DNA of 64,000 nucleotides from Trichoplusia ni (taxonomy: Eukaryota > Arthropoda > Insecta > Lepidoptera > Noctuidae), in NCBI RefSeq assembly GCF_003590095.1, contig NC_039483.1, positions 13,516,001-13,580,000 of the forward strand. Direction: 5' to 3'. The notes under the pieces were generated by a model. It saw nothing but the letters and a program-made list of their open reading frames with translations. It was not told where the DNA came from and made no database searches. The position numbers were made by a program, and so were the translations under genes. This document shows, one piece after another, positions 23,401 through 38,400 of this stretch (position 1 is its first letter; every line of letters starts with the position of its first letter).

Positions 23401-26400
23401 TTTTGTCTCGAATTTGAATTTGACAGGTAGAAAAGGGCGGTTACGAGAAACAGAAATATAAATCCGCCTGCCAGTATTGAGGTAGCGTTATGTTGTGTGT
23501 GTGATGTGTGTACCAACCTCTTCGTTCAGGTTTGAGACGAGAAGTACGGTGGCGAGGGGAAGCGGGGGTGCGGCGAGGGCGCGCAGGGCGGGGGAGGCGG
23601 GGGTCAGCGTCAGCGCGCCGAAGGCCGGCAAGCCCACTCCGCCCACGCCCACGCCGTACGGAGATGCCAGACCAGAGCCAAGTCCCAGGAACTGAGGAGC
23701 CAGCACTCCGCCACCTAGTTGGAGAGTACCGGTTATAAACACTGCTGCTTAAAATAAAAATAGAAAAAAAAATATCAAAAAAGAGAGAAAAAACATCTGC
23801 GCCCTCCTACCTAATTTGATCATTCCACCTATTTGGATTCATAAAATTGACAAATATTTACAAATATAAACCTAATTTACAAAAATAATGAATGAGTTGA
23901 CATGTTTCATAATCAGACAAGGTAATTCTACATAACAAAAGTAGAACATTCGCAATAGCGGAATGATCCACACATATTACAACCCTCTACGGTGCAATAC
24001 GGATTTATGACGAGTTATTAGTCACCGCGGGAATATTTAGCATTGAAATATGAATAATAAACAAGAAAACAGCTAACGTGGAATAGCAAATGTAATTTGG
24101 AAGTGTTATTGTAGATTTATTTCACGCTGTAAGTTCGTACGTACATTGACGCAAGAAAAACATACGTGCCTACAGTTAAGAATACAAAATCATCGCAATT
24201 TGCAACATAAAGAACAAAAGGCAAAGGCGCCTTTACAGAAAAACATCAAAAACAGTGAAAATGAATAAAATATTTATGGCAACCTATCAGGCTACGCAGG
24301 GAACAAAGCATATTTCTCAGACATTCAAGATTAATGCTATTACAAGGGACATAGAAAATCTTCAGTGAGTTCAACGTAATGAGCATACCTGAGCTTGAAG
24401 ATTTAAAATGGAAAGACTTTTTAAGATAAGAAAACCAACAGACTACCTAAGTAAAAAGGTGCAAGAGCGATCGAAGTCAAGTCCAATAGCCAAGTGTAAA
24501 TGGGGCAGACGTTGATTGCCGGGAGCGCGTTAAATACTTTGCGTTCAGATGATTAATTGCTTCGGGAAACGGTTAGAAATATTCATCTGCCCCATTGAGT
24601 GGGTATCGTCGGATGCAGGACGAAGAGTCTACGATACATGTGAGAGAGACGGATCTCGGTGAGAAAGCTTCCAGGTGCGCAGAGTAGTGAGGACTAACTC
24701 ATCCTGGAGGCGAGGGCCAGGGCGAGGCGTGCCCGCAGTGGCATCAACTCACTGGTCAACAGCTGGTGCGCGTCGCCATCTCCCGACGGCAGCGTGGGGT
24801 TCGTGTAGTCGCGCGACTTGTCGTTGTTATACTTCACGTTCAGACACGTCATCTTGGAGTAGTCGATGCGGAGTGTGCAGCACCCGTTGTAAATATTCTG
24901 CCCGTCTAAAGCCTAAAAAAAAAACAAAGAAAGTTACGTTTATTGAAATAACTTTTCTCGTTTGACACGAAAACAGAACGAATTATAAATCTCATCAAAA
25001 ACATATTACGAGTCGAAAAAGTTTCACTTCTTTCGAGGGTCGTTTATTTGAGTGATAATAAGGATGTGATGTTTTTATTAGTAATGAAATGAATAGCATT
25101 CAATTTAACTTTTTAATACGATCGCATAAAACAGGAAGCTGCATAAATATTTTTTTATTACAATATTTTTGTAAGTAGCGACGGAGGTGAGTCTGTCTAA
25201 CAAAGTAAAGAATACCTTTTAACGTGAGATAAAAACGTGGATCGATACACTACCCGTAACAAAGAAGAAAAACTCGCATTATGGCCGTGTCAAAATCGTT
25301 ACGTAGGAGAGCAACAGCTATTTGTTTGGCCGCGACGCCTGCGGGAGGCTGATAACACCACATCGCGATAGAAAAGAGAATTAATTAAAATGCAACAGCA
25401 CTCAACCCATTCCTGCGAGCATAAAGCTTGTCGGCGGCGTGTACATACTATTTTTATAATGAAACCAGAATGCAAACATGTTTTATTTTCACTAATGAAA
25501 CTAATGCCGTAAAAGAACCGTACATTGTACAACCGTATTTATGATCTCGTACTCAGTGCAATCGTCTTTTATAATTTATTGTTACGAATTGTATTATGCT
25601 AAGAGCATCTAGCTCTACCTACGTCATACTGCTTTTTGTTTTCCAGTATTCAATGATGTCTTAAAAGTATATCATTGGTATTCGAGGTATTGTAATATTT
25701 TTTAGCTGTTGAACGATATTTTTCAATTGAGATGAAACCGTAGATTTTCATCTCTCGAGACCAATGTTAAATGAAACTTAACAATTTGTTAAATTAACAA
25801 AACAGTTTCGTTGGATTAAGTGTTTGTAAAGAATCCGGGTGATTTCAGCGGGGCTTTAAAAGGTATTGTTAGCATTTAGGTAAGAACAGAACGAAAATAA
25901 ATAGCTGTTTCGCATAACAAGTTTGAATTTAATTTTGATATTAAACTTTTTACAGCGTATATATTATAAAAAATGCAAGTATCATTATTTTCTAGCGTAA
26001 TGTAAATAAAATATTAAAGAAACCAGCGACGAGAAAGTTTTATCAGAGGATAAATTAAAAGCGTGAATTATTTAATCCTGTGGGGTAAATTGGAGTTCCT
26101 TTGTAAACCGTCATCTGTCAAATGAATTATGACATTTTTACGACGGACTCCATTAGCTGAATAAAAATGTTTTGGGTTCTTAATGCTTCAGTAACGTAAA
26201 TGATTGTTCTAGTAGCCATCGTTAATTATTACCGAGGCCATTGTCTTCCATTATTATTTTTAGGTCCGACCGTCGGTAGAAATAAAAATTACGAATGACC
26301 CGGCTACATGGAGTAGATAGGAACTGTTTTTAAGGGGTGATTCATAATAACTCTTTTAAAATGCAATAAAAATATCAGAGTAGTCGTTGAAGAAGCAAAA

Positions 26401-29400
26401 GTTCGATGTCGGAACGTGGGATATTGGCTGTAGATTTAATAAATTTCTGTTCTATATGCAAATGCGACCCCCTGATGTGTAGACGTGAATAGATTGGCTC
26501 GTTTAAAGCTCAACTTATATGGAAATGCGAAAGGCACGTAAGAAAGCGTGGAAGAAGATAGCTTCGATACGTAATTAGTTTTGTAGAGCCTCGCGGGCCC
26601 GAATTCGATTTTGAATGCCAAATGCACGCGGGAGGCGTAAGAGAACGAAACGAGTAATTAATTTACAATTCTAATATACATCCCATTTAATACATAGACA
26701 TCGTTGAGTGAAATTTTAAAAGTCAAATGAGAACATAATTTGTGATTCCAATATTGTTTCATTTTCAGCAATTTGCATATATTACGGGAGGAAATGATGG
26801 GATAATGTTAAAATAAAAACAAACATCGGAGAGCAATGTCCAGGTTTAATATTATGAAAACAGGTACGTTACGGTCAGGTTGTTGTTTTGGTCTGGATGT
26901 TATGGTTTTTATTAAACCTGATAGACCTTAATCTGTGTAATTAGATAATCATCTGATCGTATTATCAGACGCCATTTAAAATATAAACAAGATTCTATTT
27001 ACCAAATAGAATTGAATGCCAAACTTAAAGCGGTCAAAAGTCCCTGTTTTACTGTATCTGATCTTAGCGTAATACCGTATTACAATTCACCAAAACAAAC
27101 GAAGAAAAATCCTTATTGCCTATACTTATACCGTCTGGGATACGCAATCACATATAACATTTAATCAACGAAAAAGTCGGAGAGATAAGTGAAAATAAAC
27201 TGTTATATTCACAATTAACCTTTAATGAAGGTATCTCGACTGAGCTGAACGTTTGTCGTGGACTTGCCAAAGAAAGGAATAAAGAAAAAAATGTATAAGA
27301 GGGCAAGAAGGACTTTGAATTGCAGATTAATTTCTTACTTTTTATAAGCTTTTTCGGAGGCACTTTTGAATTTAACTCGGTCGTTACTTTAAGAAGACTT
27401 ATTTTAATCTAAAAATCTCAATGTTACCTAGAACAGATTGTGTAATTTAAAGTAAAAGATCTAAGAAAGTATTTTAGTAGAACCGTCACTAAATTACCTG
27501 AATGTATTTTCTTTTTTAGATTGTGAAATGAGTTAAGATTACCGCATAAACAAGACATCAAAGAAGGTTTATACGTAACTTTCTGATTTAACTAAAGGAT
27601 TCTGACATCATTTATACGAAAATTAATTTCCTGATTTTCCCGGTAAGTTCCGCTATCTAATCTTGTTTGACTGTAAGTTGACTCCCTCCGAGAGTTATAT
27701 TTTCATTATAGTCATTAGTTTGAAGTACAATAGCGTACAAAGTTGTTCTGATTGATTGAAGTAATTTATATACTTGGCCATTGTAAAAGTCCGGGTATGA
27801 AGTTTTATAACATCCACCCTGTCTGCTCTTCTCTGCTCTTAGTATCAATATTCTCGAGAATTTCATTTTAATCTTCTGAAATGGTTATTTGCGCTCGAGG
27901 AGGGAATCGTAATTGAGGTGAAAAAAATATTAGGAAGAGTGACAAGGTGATAAAACGACAAACGTCACGCCCGATTTTATATTGGAATCTTTTACTGCGT
28001 AATAGGGTGAACGAATTTCCGCTCAGTCGATTTATTGGATTCGACAAACACTGATAATAAATTAGAATTTTTAACTTGTGTTCGGAAAGTGGGAAGTAAA
28101 GTTTGGAGTTGGTGAGTGTCGCGGTGGATCGCTGCGTTGGATGCGTCGCGCCCGCTGCGAGCCGCGGTGTCACAGTAAGACGTAACAAGTGTCCTCCGTA
28201 TCTCTTAATCACGTCCCCGGTAATTGTTTTATCTTTAGCTCGTTAGAACTCGTTTAAGCAAAGCCTTCTTAGTGAAGGATTAAATGCGGTCCGCCTTAAT
28301 CCACCCCCCCGTTGCTAATTCTGGCGGTTTTTCCACGGAGACCAGATAAACGTTTTTGTTGGGGTCCCGAGCTCGCCGCGTTTAATATTTATAAGAGCCC
28401 ACATAGCTCAGAGTGCTTCTGTTGCCGGTGCAAGGATTACGCTAGCGCCGGAATGCATTTGGTTTTTGTCCGCAGATGACGTCAGAGAAATTGTAATGAA
28501 AACATTTCAGGCGCAGCGTTTTTTTATCAACTGACAGTTTTGAATAAATTGTATTTAATTCGTTTTGCCGAAGAAAAGTAAGGAGTTAAGAGTTAACGTT
28601 TTAATTTAGAGTAGTTCAATTGATTTACTAAACAATGTTGTATTGGACGGGTAAACATTCGCTCGATTAGCTCCGGATAAAGGATCACTTATCAGGCGGC
28701 GGCGGAGGCGGCCGCCGGTGGCGAACTAAAAACGTACACCAACACCAAGCTTTTAACTATTAATAAAAATAAACCAACAAACACAACGAGTGGAAACTGC
28801 TCATTTTAATCACTTCGCTTTTTGCTATTGGAAAAGCATTTAAAAATTTAAATCGTCACAAAATGAGATTGCTCTGTGACGAATGGCACTTTGAGTAATT
28901 TCTTTTTGGTTTGTTGGAATCAATTAAAACCATTTTAATTCCACGTCAAAAATTGCATTCGTCAACAAACAATTTATGACCCTCGTTGTTTTCTACAGGA
29001 AAATGACGAAATATTATCAAGCAATATCAAACTACCCTCCGGATACACTTATGCGAATTTTCTGCAAAATTTGCTGTGAAAAGCGGACTTTAGTAAAAGG
29101 GGAAATAATAAATTAAGTTTTGATAGTGGCTCTAACCTAATTACGGTACGTAGGTACACATTCGGGGACGCGTCACTGAACAAACCGCGTTCGCTCCATT
29201 AGACAATGTAATTAATACTCGCGGTTACCCCTAATTGTGGCTGACTGATAGTGACGAACGAAAATCGAGTGACGATAGCTCAACAACCGCGCCCACTTAA
29301 CACACCGTTCCAGTTTGCTTTGGAAACGAAACTAAATTGGTGTTAAATGTATGTACATTGTGACATCATGAATAATGAAGTCTGCCACTTTTACCGGGGG

Positions 29401-32400
29401 GTAAGGTCTGAATCGGTTTTGTCCATGAACAATATATTGTTCCTGAAACATAATAGCATTGTTTTGCCAATGTTAAATGTAGAATGAGCGTGTAATACAG
29501 CCGGCTACGGAATCACGACCAGTAAATTATGGGGCAAAGTTTTAAACTGGTCGAGAATGTTTGATTGTCAGCCTCTTGATTACGGCAAGCTAACCGACCG
29601 CAGAACACTAACAAAACAACTGCTAAACAATGTTTGACACGTAACTAGGTGATGCAGAGTGCAGTTCAAGCGGTGTTGACACAGCCTGCAGGTGCCCAAA
29701 CATGGGTGGTGTCGGGCGATGGCACGTGCAATTTTAAACGGGACTTGGACCCCGGTGCAGGTGCCGCCGCACTGTTTGTTTGAAATTTCTATGAAGTTTG
29801 ACCGTCGCTCCCGGCACAAACGAGTCTTCTTTAGGTAGTTATAAACTTTGATACAATGTATCTTGTGGATGTCAATAGCTTTCAAATAAAGTAAAGATCC
29901 AAGAGAAAAGGAATATAATTTTCTTGTGACATGCCATTGATCTCTTTGAGAAGATATTTTTAGTGCAGTAGATCGCGCGAGACGCCAACCGTTCGGCGCA
30001 AGTATTACAGACTCGCTCAGGGCGAAGATATAACATTTTTGACGGTTACATTGTTTGAACACGTCCCAGTGTTGACACAAAGACACCGGTTAGACGTTGC
30101 CGCAGTGCAAAGTGCAATTTTAAAATGTAAACAAAGCCCGCACCTTGAGTCCATAAACGGTATCTCAGATTTCGCCTTATTGAACCTTGGAGACGAAGTC
30201 TTGTCAAGTTTACCTCGTTTACGTATATGAAAAATACGGACTGCTGTTACTGACACATATTACTTTTTTATGACGATAATTCATACAGATAAACTGCGCT
30301 GAATGTATTTGACAATTATTTATGATATTGGAAACGATTTTTTATGATTTAAGAGGGAGCTTGGCATTGCGTAAACGTACCAAGATAAAATGTTTGTTCT
30401 AAAAAAAATAGAAGCGTTTTCAAACATGACAGATAGTACATAATATCGAAAGAGGCAGATATCATATTGTCTAAACTCTTTTAAAAGAATTATACAGCAT
30501 ACAACAACCAAATAGTATACCTATATTCACAGAGGTGTGTGGTGAAAAATTGTGTTCGATATAAACGGTAGATAGGGAAGCTGTTCAGGACGCGGCTTGA
30601 ACTGTTAATACGTATTGTTTGTGACGTCGGCTGTTATGGATGAGGAGAGCTGCAGGCCGCCATGAATCACACTGTTATCAATCATAACTTACTGATGGAC
30701 CGACCAGTTACTGATTAACGGTACGATACAACTAATACTAATGGCTGTCTGAATAGTTACCGGTATTCGTGGACTGTCATTTGTTTTATTTTGAAGTCGA
30801 ATGTCTTGATTCTTGACTATAGAAGTCTTGTAAACGTATTTTCGGCTTTATAATTTTGAAAAGTTAGTGATAGAAAGTTTGGAGGCTAATCTTGAAAAAA
30901 ATCAATGGTTTTTTTATGTTTTACTTGGTGAATAATTATTGAAAAAAACTTTGAACAATTGTATCTGCTTTCAGTATTTAAAAAAATATTTTTGTTTTCT
31001 ACAAAAATGTATAAATCCTGACGTATTTATTCAAATCGCCATATTTTCCATCCTTTAGTTTGTCGCATGTAACATCGCATACTAACAAGCTCGGTTGCCC
31101 AAAGCACGGTACATGTACAGAGCTCGTACATTATATGTAAGTACACGTATTCGAGCGCATTAAAAGCGTACATTTCGTGTCTGGGCGCATAAGCCGCCTT
31201 CTGAAAAGATTTGATGGCGAGGTTAGAGATTTATGTCAAGGATCATAGAGGCGGGATCGAGGGATTTCAGAGCTCCTAACATCTGACTGTGCCCTTTGTG
31301 GCTGGAGCACTATCCGGCTTCACTTCACTTTGTACTCTTACTTGCGCTGCCACTTACCTCGCGGGACGTTTTAATTCCATTCCGAGAAAATACCAAGACC
31401 GAAACGACTGCCTACACGGTCCGGCCGCTTGTAAACGATGTGTACTACAAGTGTCTGCTTGTTTGCACAGGATTATGTTCAAGTTTAATTAAGGGTTTGG
31501 AAACTAAGTGGTCCAATTCAGACACAGCTGTTTCAGAATATTTTATTTTTGGAGTGTTTTTTTTTACTTTAGAAATTATGCTTAAAATAAAAAGATTCTG
31601 GATTTATTTACTAATACATTAAATGCAAAATATAATGACTTTAGCTATAACTTTATTATAGCAAAAGGAAAATTAAAACCAATTAAATCCAAAAAAAAAT
31701 AACGACCCCATAATCTCAACACAAAACGGCCATTCAGCAAATGGAAACCAAAAATTACATCCTCAATAAAATAAACAATGATTAAGAAGAACATGCCGAT
31801 TGCATGTAGCATTGCAATAAACAGGGGGGCAATAAAAATAGACGTAGGGCCCGACATTGTATGCTCGTTAGCTCGAGTTACGGTGTACCGGAGTTACGAT
31901 CTCAGATACGTTAACGAGAGCAGACTTATTGCCGTGGCGACCACTCTTACAGAACTAAAGTACCAACTAAACCAATGTTATTGCTCTGTCAGTAAGATTA
32001 AAGTATGCTGTTCTGTTTCGATTACTTGTTAAGATGCCATTTCGTTTTATTATTTGTTGGTTTTTTGGTAGTTTAATAATATTTTTTTTTTTAAGAATCT
32101 AGGGCTAACTTATTTCTTCCTTGTGTCGTGTGAGGTTTCACAGATATTCAAGTTACATCTAGACAAAGAATGAGCTCTTTTGGATCACACAAATGCTTGT
32201 CCAACAAGGGGATCAAACCCCGACACATTGTGCTCCGGTTTACACTCTGCAGTAATTTTATTTGTGACCTTAATTTGAACAAATCCGCGGTTATTACAGC
32301 TAAAAATAAAGCCGCATTTGATCCGGCTGCAGTAGTCGGCAACAGCGCACTGCGCGACTCCAATCATGACACAGTTGATGGGACTTAGCGTTGCTAAGTT

Positions 32401-35400
32401 TTCACCACTCTGCTCTGACGGTGATATCTCAATTTCACGAGGGGTTTCCCCGTTCCCGACATTAATTTGTACGTTAAGTCATAAGCTCAGAGCGACGAAT
32501 ACTCTTAAATATATACCTGTACCTTTCAAATGCAACGCTCTTTGAGTTCCCTGCTTGTACCAATCGTATTAAGCTCCACAGGAATTGGGCGTAAAGAGCG
32601 ACTAATTAGGACGGATAGTCGACTCGCTATTGTAGAATTCATTAGCGAATTGTACCCACGCCGCAAGGTATTACAGACAAATTCGGCGAATGAATAGAGT
32701 AACGAGCATGTCGAAATTGTCTTTTGTAATGTTATTACAAGGTTACAGATCGTTCCGCATAAATGTTAAACTTCGAACATGACAAAGAAACTTTCATACA
32801 TATCACCGCGTTCGAACAATAAAAATCAAAAAAGCGAAACTCTCAGTCACCATCGGTCGGAAACAAAGTTACGTTCAGCGATTCATAACCGTATGGCAAC
32901 GAAAAAAAACAAAAACTCGATAATTATACTCGTAAAGCGAGTTTGCGGAAGCCGCAAAACGAAATTTAATTTGCCCTGAACGCTGCATCAGAAATAAAGT
33001 TAAAACAGTCGCTGCAGTAGGCGGCAGTACGCCCAACTTCTAACGCAAATGAATAGCGAATGGGAAAAGTTGAGCCGAGAAAAATGATGTCCCACTCGGC
33101 GAGTCGGGCGCCGACTATTGTCGTGGGCTCGCGGTTGCCATGTTGTTTCTCGATATTATTGTTATTAAATGCACATAAACGTTCTGTTGTTGCTAAAGCT
33201 TTGTTGTAGGTAAGCTGCGAACGTACACGGAACTTTAATGTTTTGAGGGCGTTCGCACTCCAAATAGACTGAATAGATTTCTGACAACTTTTTTGGTTTG
33301 TTCGGAGTTGTTTTGTATTTACATGGCGAATGCGTTTGTGTTGTCGAGGTTTTGTCTACTGTCGTATTCACGTAATATTTAGCTTATTCTGTCGAAGTGT
33401 TATGTTCGTAGTTGGAGAGTAATAAAGACGAGTCACTTCATTTCTTAATAGTTTCTAAGAGAGTCATTAAAGTGAATGAAACGTGCGGCAATAGGAACTT
33501 AGTTTTATGGCTTTACTTTACAAACAGTTAAATAAAAACAAAGAAGTGTTTTACTTACCGTTTTTGCTGTTTGCGCCGATACCGTGTCTGGATACTGAAT
33601 GAGGGCTTGGAATGAATCTGTAAACAAAATAGACTTCGGATTAGGACTAATGAAGACTGGAGTTGAAACAGAAACTCGACAAAGCTTGTTGATCTTTATT
33701 TAACGAAAACAAAATACAGGTTTACTCATTTTTAGATCGTTAATTAAAAGTATGGTGGTCGTTAATATATTTTACAGTTGTATAGGCAGGTGGGTAGTTT
33801 AAGTATTCTAGTTTGTGTTATAATACTTTTATTGTAAATAGCCTATTTCATTTAATTTTTATAGTTTATACTGCGATACAACTCGTAAAATTATCATTAC
33901 TTTTATGTATGCCTCAGAAATAATTACAAAATATACTTCTCAGATGTTTAATTTTGATAAACAACGCATATTCGCTTACAATTACGTCTTAAAACACATC
34001 AGATTATTAACTATCAGCTTTACCGAATATAACAAGTTTCATGGTAGTAAAACAATTTTCTCCAAAGTACTCAAGTGTTGAATATCTCACGGAATTTCTG
34101 ACAGGCAATATCTTGTTCATAAGAACGTTCAAACAAGGTGAAATTGGCGCCCAACGTGGGACGATCCTCAAACTCGTCGCGACACAGCAGCAGGTGCATC
34201 GCAGCCACTTTATCATGTACAACACTTAAGCGAATATTCAACAAAGCAAGTTTCACGCCTATGTTAGGCCATAACCACGAAAAGTAAGAATTTATTGCAT
34301 CTGTCACGTACTACTCGACTCGCTCAACCACTTGCTGAAAGTTTGATGCGGTCGCGTGCAGACGAGCTATATCCCGAGATCATTGTGAACAGCACCTTGT
34401 TACACGTTTACAAGTATTTCGCGGAAAGCGCAGACGGTCAATAGCAAAAAAAACGTTAATGATCAAAACAAGCGTGGCAAAGAAGGCAGGGCGAGCGTAT
34501 CAACTGGAATGGTCCCACAAGTAATATAGTTGGCGGAGTTTATTTACTGCGAGAGGATAAGCGTTAAACCCCCTAATTTAAGGCATGAGCCGGGCGATCA
34601 TTGCCGTCCGCTGGGTGAGAACATAAATTCACATTTTTAGGAAACATCGTTGGGGTAGGTAGCACCTGCGTTGGTCACATTACCTACCATTAGACGCTGT
34701 GACACAGACGTTCAGTAAGGCACTGTTGAGAATATTATATCATTATATTATACAAGGGTTGCTTACTTTGTGGTACAATACCGCAAACACATAATACTCT
34801 GTGTTAATGAAGGTTAAGTTGTACTAATAAAATGAGTACTCTACGATTTAAACGTGTTTGGGAAGCCTGTTTTGTTTTTGTTAACTTTCATTTAATAAAT
34901 ACTATTTGCTTATACCTTCCACGAAGCTGTTTACGACCTAAAGAGTCAAAATATGGTTAAATGACAAAATAAACTTGATACCTGCCAAATGTTTTGTTGA
35001 ACAAAAGTTTTAACTAAACGACAAGGGTTAAATTAAGAGAATACGCTTATTCAACTATTTGAATAATACAGATTAACCGCTTTCCTCGTGTTGTAAATAG
35101 GCCAACTCTACTGTCCCCGTGGGTGTCGTAAGCGCCATGGATTACCATCCAGACGGGTATTACGGCCACCTGCGAATACCTGGCTCCAACTCCATAAGGA
35201 TTGCAAAAACTTAGTACTCGACAAACGACCACGAAACATTATGATAAACAACAGATTATATTGTATAAAGTACGAGCTTATAAACAAGTTTTTATCAACA
35301 AAATCACCTGTACCCTAACAATTTCCTACACCTATAAAATATAGAATGTAGAACCACTCAAGGTACAAAACGTCGACGTAAATTAAAAGTAACGTGCTGT

Positions 35401-38400
35401 CTCCTTCATACATAGTTAAATGCTCTTTAAGGCCCCATATTTTCTTTGGGCCAGCCATTTGGGAACGTTAAAATGGAATGCATAAAAGGCTTACCGCAAA
35501 TTGGAATTTTTATGTAATTACATCGTGAATAAGCAAAAGGACTTTTTATGGGGACAATGAAGACGGCCACTTGAATATAATAGTTAGTTACTATGCACCG
35601 AGTTCATGAAAACAAAGGTAAAGTGTACTGCAGTTTTATTTAGTTTCGCTGAAAAATGTTTTCATTTTATATTCGTATTACGGTTTTTTATTAGACTACG
35701 AAAAGCTGATCCTCTTGAAGGAGGTCGCTGAAATGAAAGTTTTAGCTCTAAAGCGCTTAGCTTTCTGCTACGAGTCACGAGTAACATGCATCTGTAATAG
35801 TAATATTGGTTATCAAGTCTCTTTCTCCCATACAAGAACTTCCATAAGATTATTAGACGGGTTTTGGAAAATGGGACGCTTATAAGCTTAGGCTGATGAA
35901 GTGCACGAAGTTAAGGAAAGGTAGATATTTTTCAATTTTGTAAATAGGTACACACTCACAATTAAATACAATCTATACTAATATATAAAGCTGAAGAGTT
36001 TGTTTGTTTGTTTGAACGCGCTAATCTCAGGAACTACTGGTCCAAATTGAAAAATTATTTTTGTGTTGAATAGACCATTCATCGAGGAAGGCTTTAGGCT
36101 ATAAGCCATCACGCTGCGATTAATAGGAGCTAAGATACAATGGAAAATGTGAAAAAAACAGGGCAGGTATAAATCATAACTTATATCTTCTACCCACGGG
36201 GACGAAGTCGCGAGCAACAGTTAGTAATTAAATATTTTGGTCCGTATATTGCAAAATTTTGGACTTTGTCAGTTGTCAGGAGGAGAAAATATGATACCAC
36301 ACAAGACAACACAAGATTTTGCTTATTCCCCTGCCAAATATATTATTTTCTGCGTAATGTCGAAACACGGTAATATTACAACATAGCCTAAAGCAACGTA
36401 TTTTATGTGTTTTGATATCGGTATTTATTCCTTGTTTGCGACTTCTTTTTTAGTATAAAGGCTTAATTAGTCAAGAACATGGTTTCTTTGTAACTGTCAG
36501 AGGGATAATAGGAAAATGGAATTTGGAAAATATATTGAACAATTTCAATTATCTTCTTGTTTTACTAAGGTGCAGATGTATTGTATTGGAGGGTATATAT
36601 TTTTTGTATCATTAGGTTTTATAGAAATATTTGCATTGCAATTATTTCTCATTTAATGAAACACTATATGCACAAGTGCGGAGTGAAATATGCTCGACAA
36701 AAAATGGATTTAACTAAACATTATTCAGATTTTATTACGGACAACAAATTTTCAAACACGCTAGCGAATAATAAATATCAATTAAAATTATAACCGTTCA
36801 CAGGCTGTTGTTGACACATAAAGTTTTATGCAGTTTAGGCCATAATTAAAATGGAAGTTTCCCAAAATAATTGTCCCCTTTGCTCTGTTTTATTTATCCA
36901 AGCTGAAATATTCAAGCGCTAATTCAATAACGTTGCTTGCGGCTCCGACTGCGCGCAAGAAATTCAAATCTCAATCAATCCGTAGCGTACGCGCCGCTTC
37001 ATTATGTTTCATTAAAAATTCAACTCGAATGCGCAATTACTTTATGGAATATTTAAACGTCAATGTCTGCGTAAAAACAAGATGGGAGTTGTGGTAAAAT
37101 TAAAATTTCGTAATCCGCATTTCGCTGTGTAGCTGTGTAGCAAAGAGGTTGCTTCCGCTATGTTAATATTAAGCGGCGGGGCAGGGCGGTGCGCCGGCCG
37201 ACCGATTACAGTATAATTTGATATCTTAAATCTCGACGTCTCCCTTGAAATGAGCGAGCTCTGTCAAGCCTGAATGCGTCCTCGTTCGCAATTTACGCGC
37301 CTTTTCAACTAACCTTCGCTCCGACACTCAGATACTACTTGCAAATTACTAAATACTTACACAGCGACCTCGTTAGCATCGGTGCACTTACACTTCGAGA
37401 ACATACTTGCAACAAATTTGTATTTTCTTAAAATCACTTTGGAGTCGCATCGCATTAGTCGCGACGCGCTGCTGTTCACCGGTATGTAAATAAGCTCGCT
37501 CGCTGTGATTACAAGTCATACAGCGAAAACTAAGACACCGCAAAGATGATATCTGTAGACGAATCAAATCCTTAATTAAGGGAATCTAACGACGACATAG
37601 ACACGACACCTACCGCAAACAGGGGACGCATAATAATTGTAGCGGTCTGCTACACCTTAATAAAGCCAATCGGGGAAGGTTGCGGGGCAAGGGCTCGGGG
37701 CGGGAGGGCCGGGGGGGGGGGAGCTGTAGGATTACGGCGACTCCGCGCGCTCTTCATTGAGATTTGTTTCGGGATTAGGAACGCGTTTGATGGTAACCTC
37801 CCGTCAGCCCGTGGCCGACGCGCCAACAGAGCGGAACCGCTATTATAAACGTTCTCTATGCCGCATTCAATATTAAAGCGATATAAACATAACAGAATAT
37901 TCATCAGACAAACTTCGACGGAACTCATGAAAGTAGCTCGCATGAAACAACATGAATCGAAATTTGGTAACAATTTCTATGCGATTAATGTTATAAGAAA
38001 ATTGCGGCTTTACCAAACGACGTCGGCAAATGTGCAAATATACTCGTAAATAAATGCGGAATATTAAATTCCCGATGTCGAGAAAGCCACGTGTGCTCGC
38101 CGTGATAAGGATGACTGACAACCCATTCAATGTTAATCTACGCAAACGATGACTTATACAATAATAAATTCAGGATATTCTATTGAGTATGTTCACATAA
38201 CATAATAGGTTTGCTCTTGAGGTACTGGGGAACGTTTACGCAAGCATTGTGGGAAGCACGTACATCATCGACATAAATAAGAAGCTTTTATGTTAATCGT
38301 GTAATAGGTAAAAGATATAGGTAATTTTATATAGGTTTAGGCAGGTGCGTGACACACAGAGGGTACGTTATTGAAAGCGAAAATGAGAGCGTTATAGCTA

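Noticed and set aside
23495..23738. Two overlapping plus-strand ORFs rich in Arg, Gly and Pro
   Set aside because: They are antisense shadows of the GC-rich PTB linker exon.
24675..24965. 96-codon plus-strand ORF
   Set aside because: Antisense to the RRM2 exon 24753-24912, which has strong family similarity on the other strand.
27868..28212. 114-codon minus-strand ORF in a PTB intron
   Set aside because: No recognisable motif or flanking splice sites tying it to PTB; probably chance openness near a GC-rich patch.
30039..30230. 63-codon plus-strand ORF
   Set aside because: Overlaps the longer unexplained minus-strand frame and shows no domain or promoter; treated as chance.
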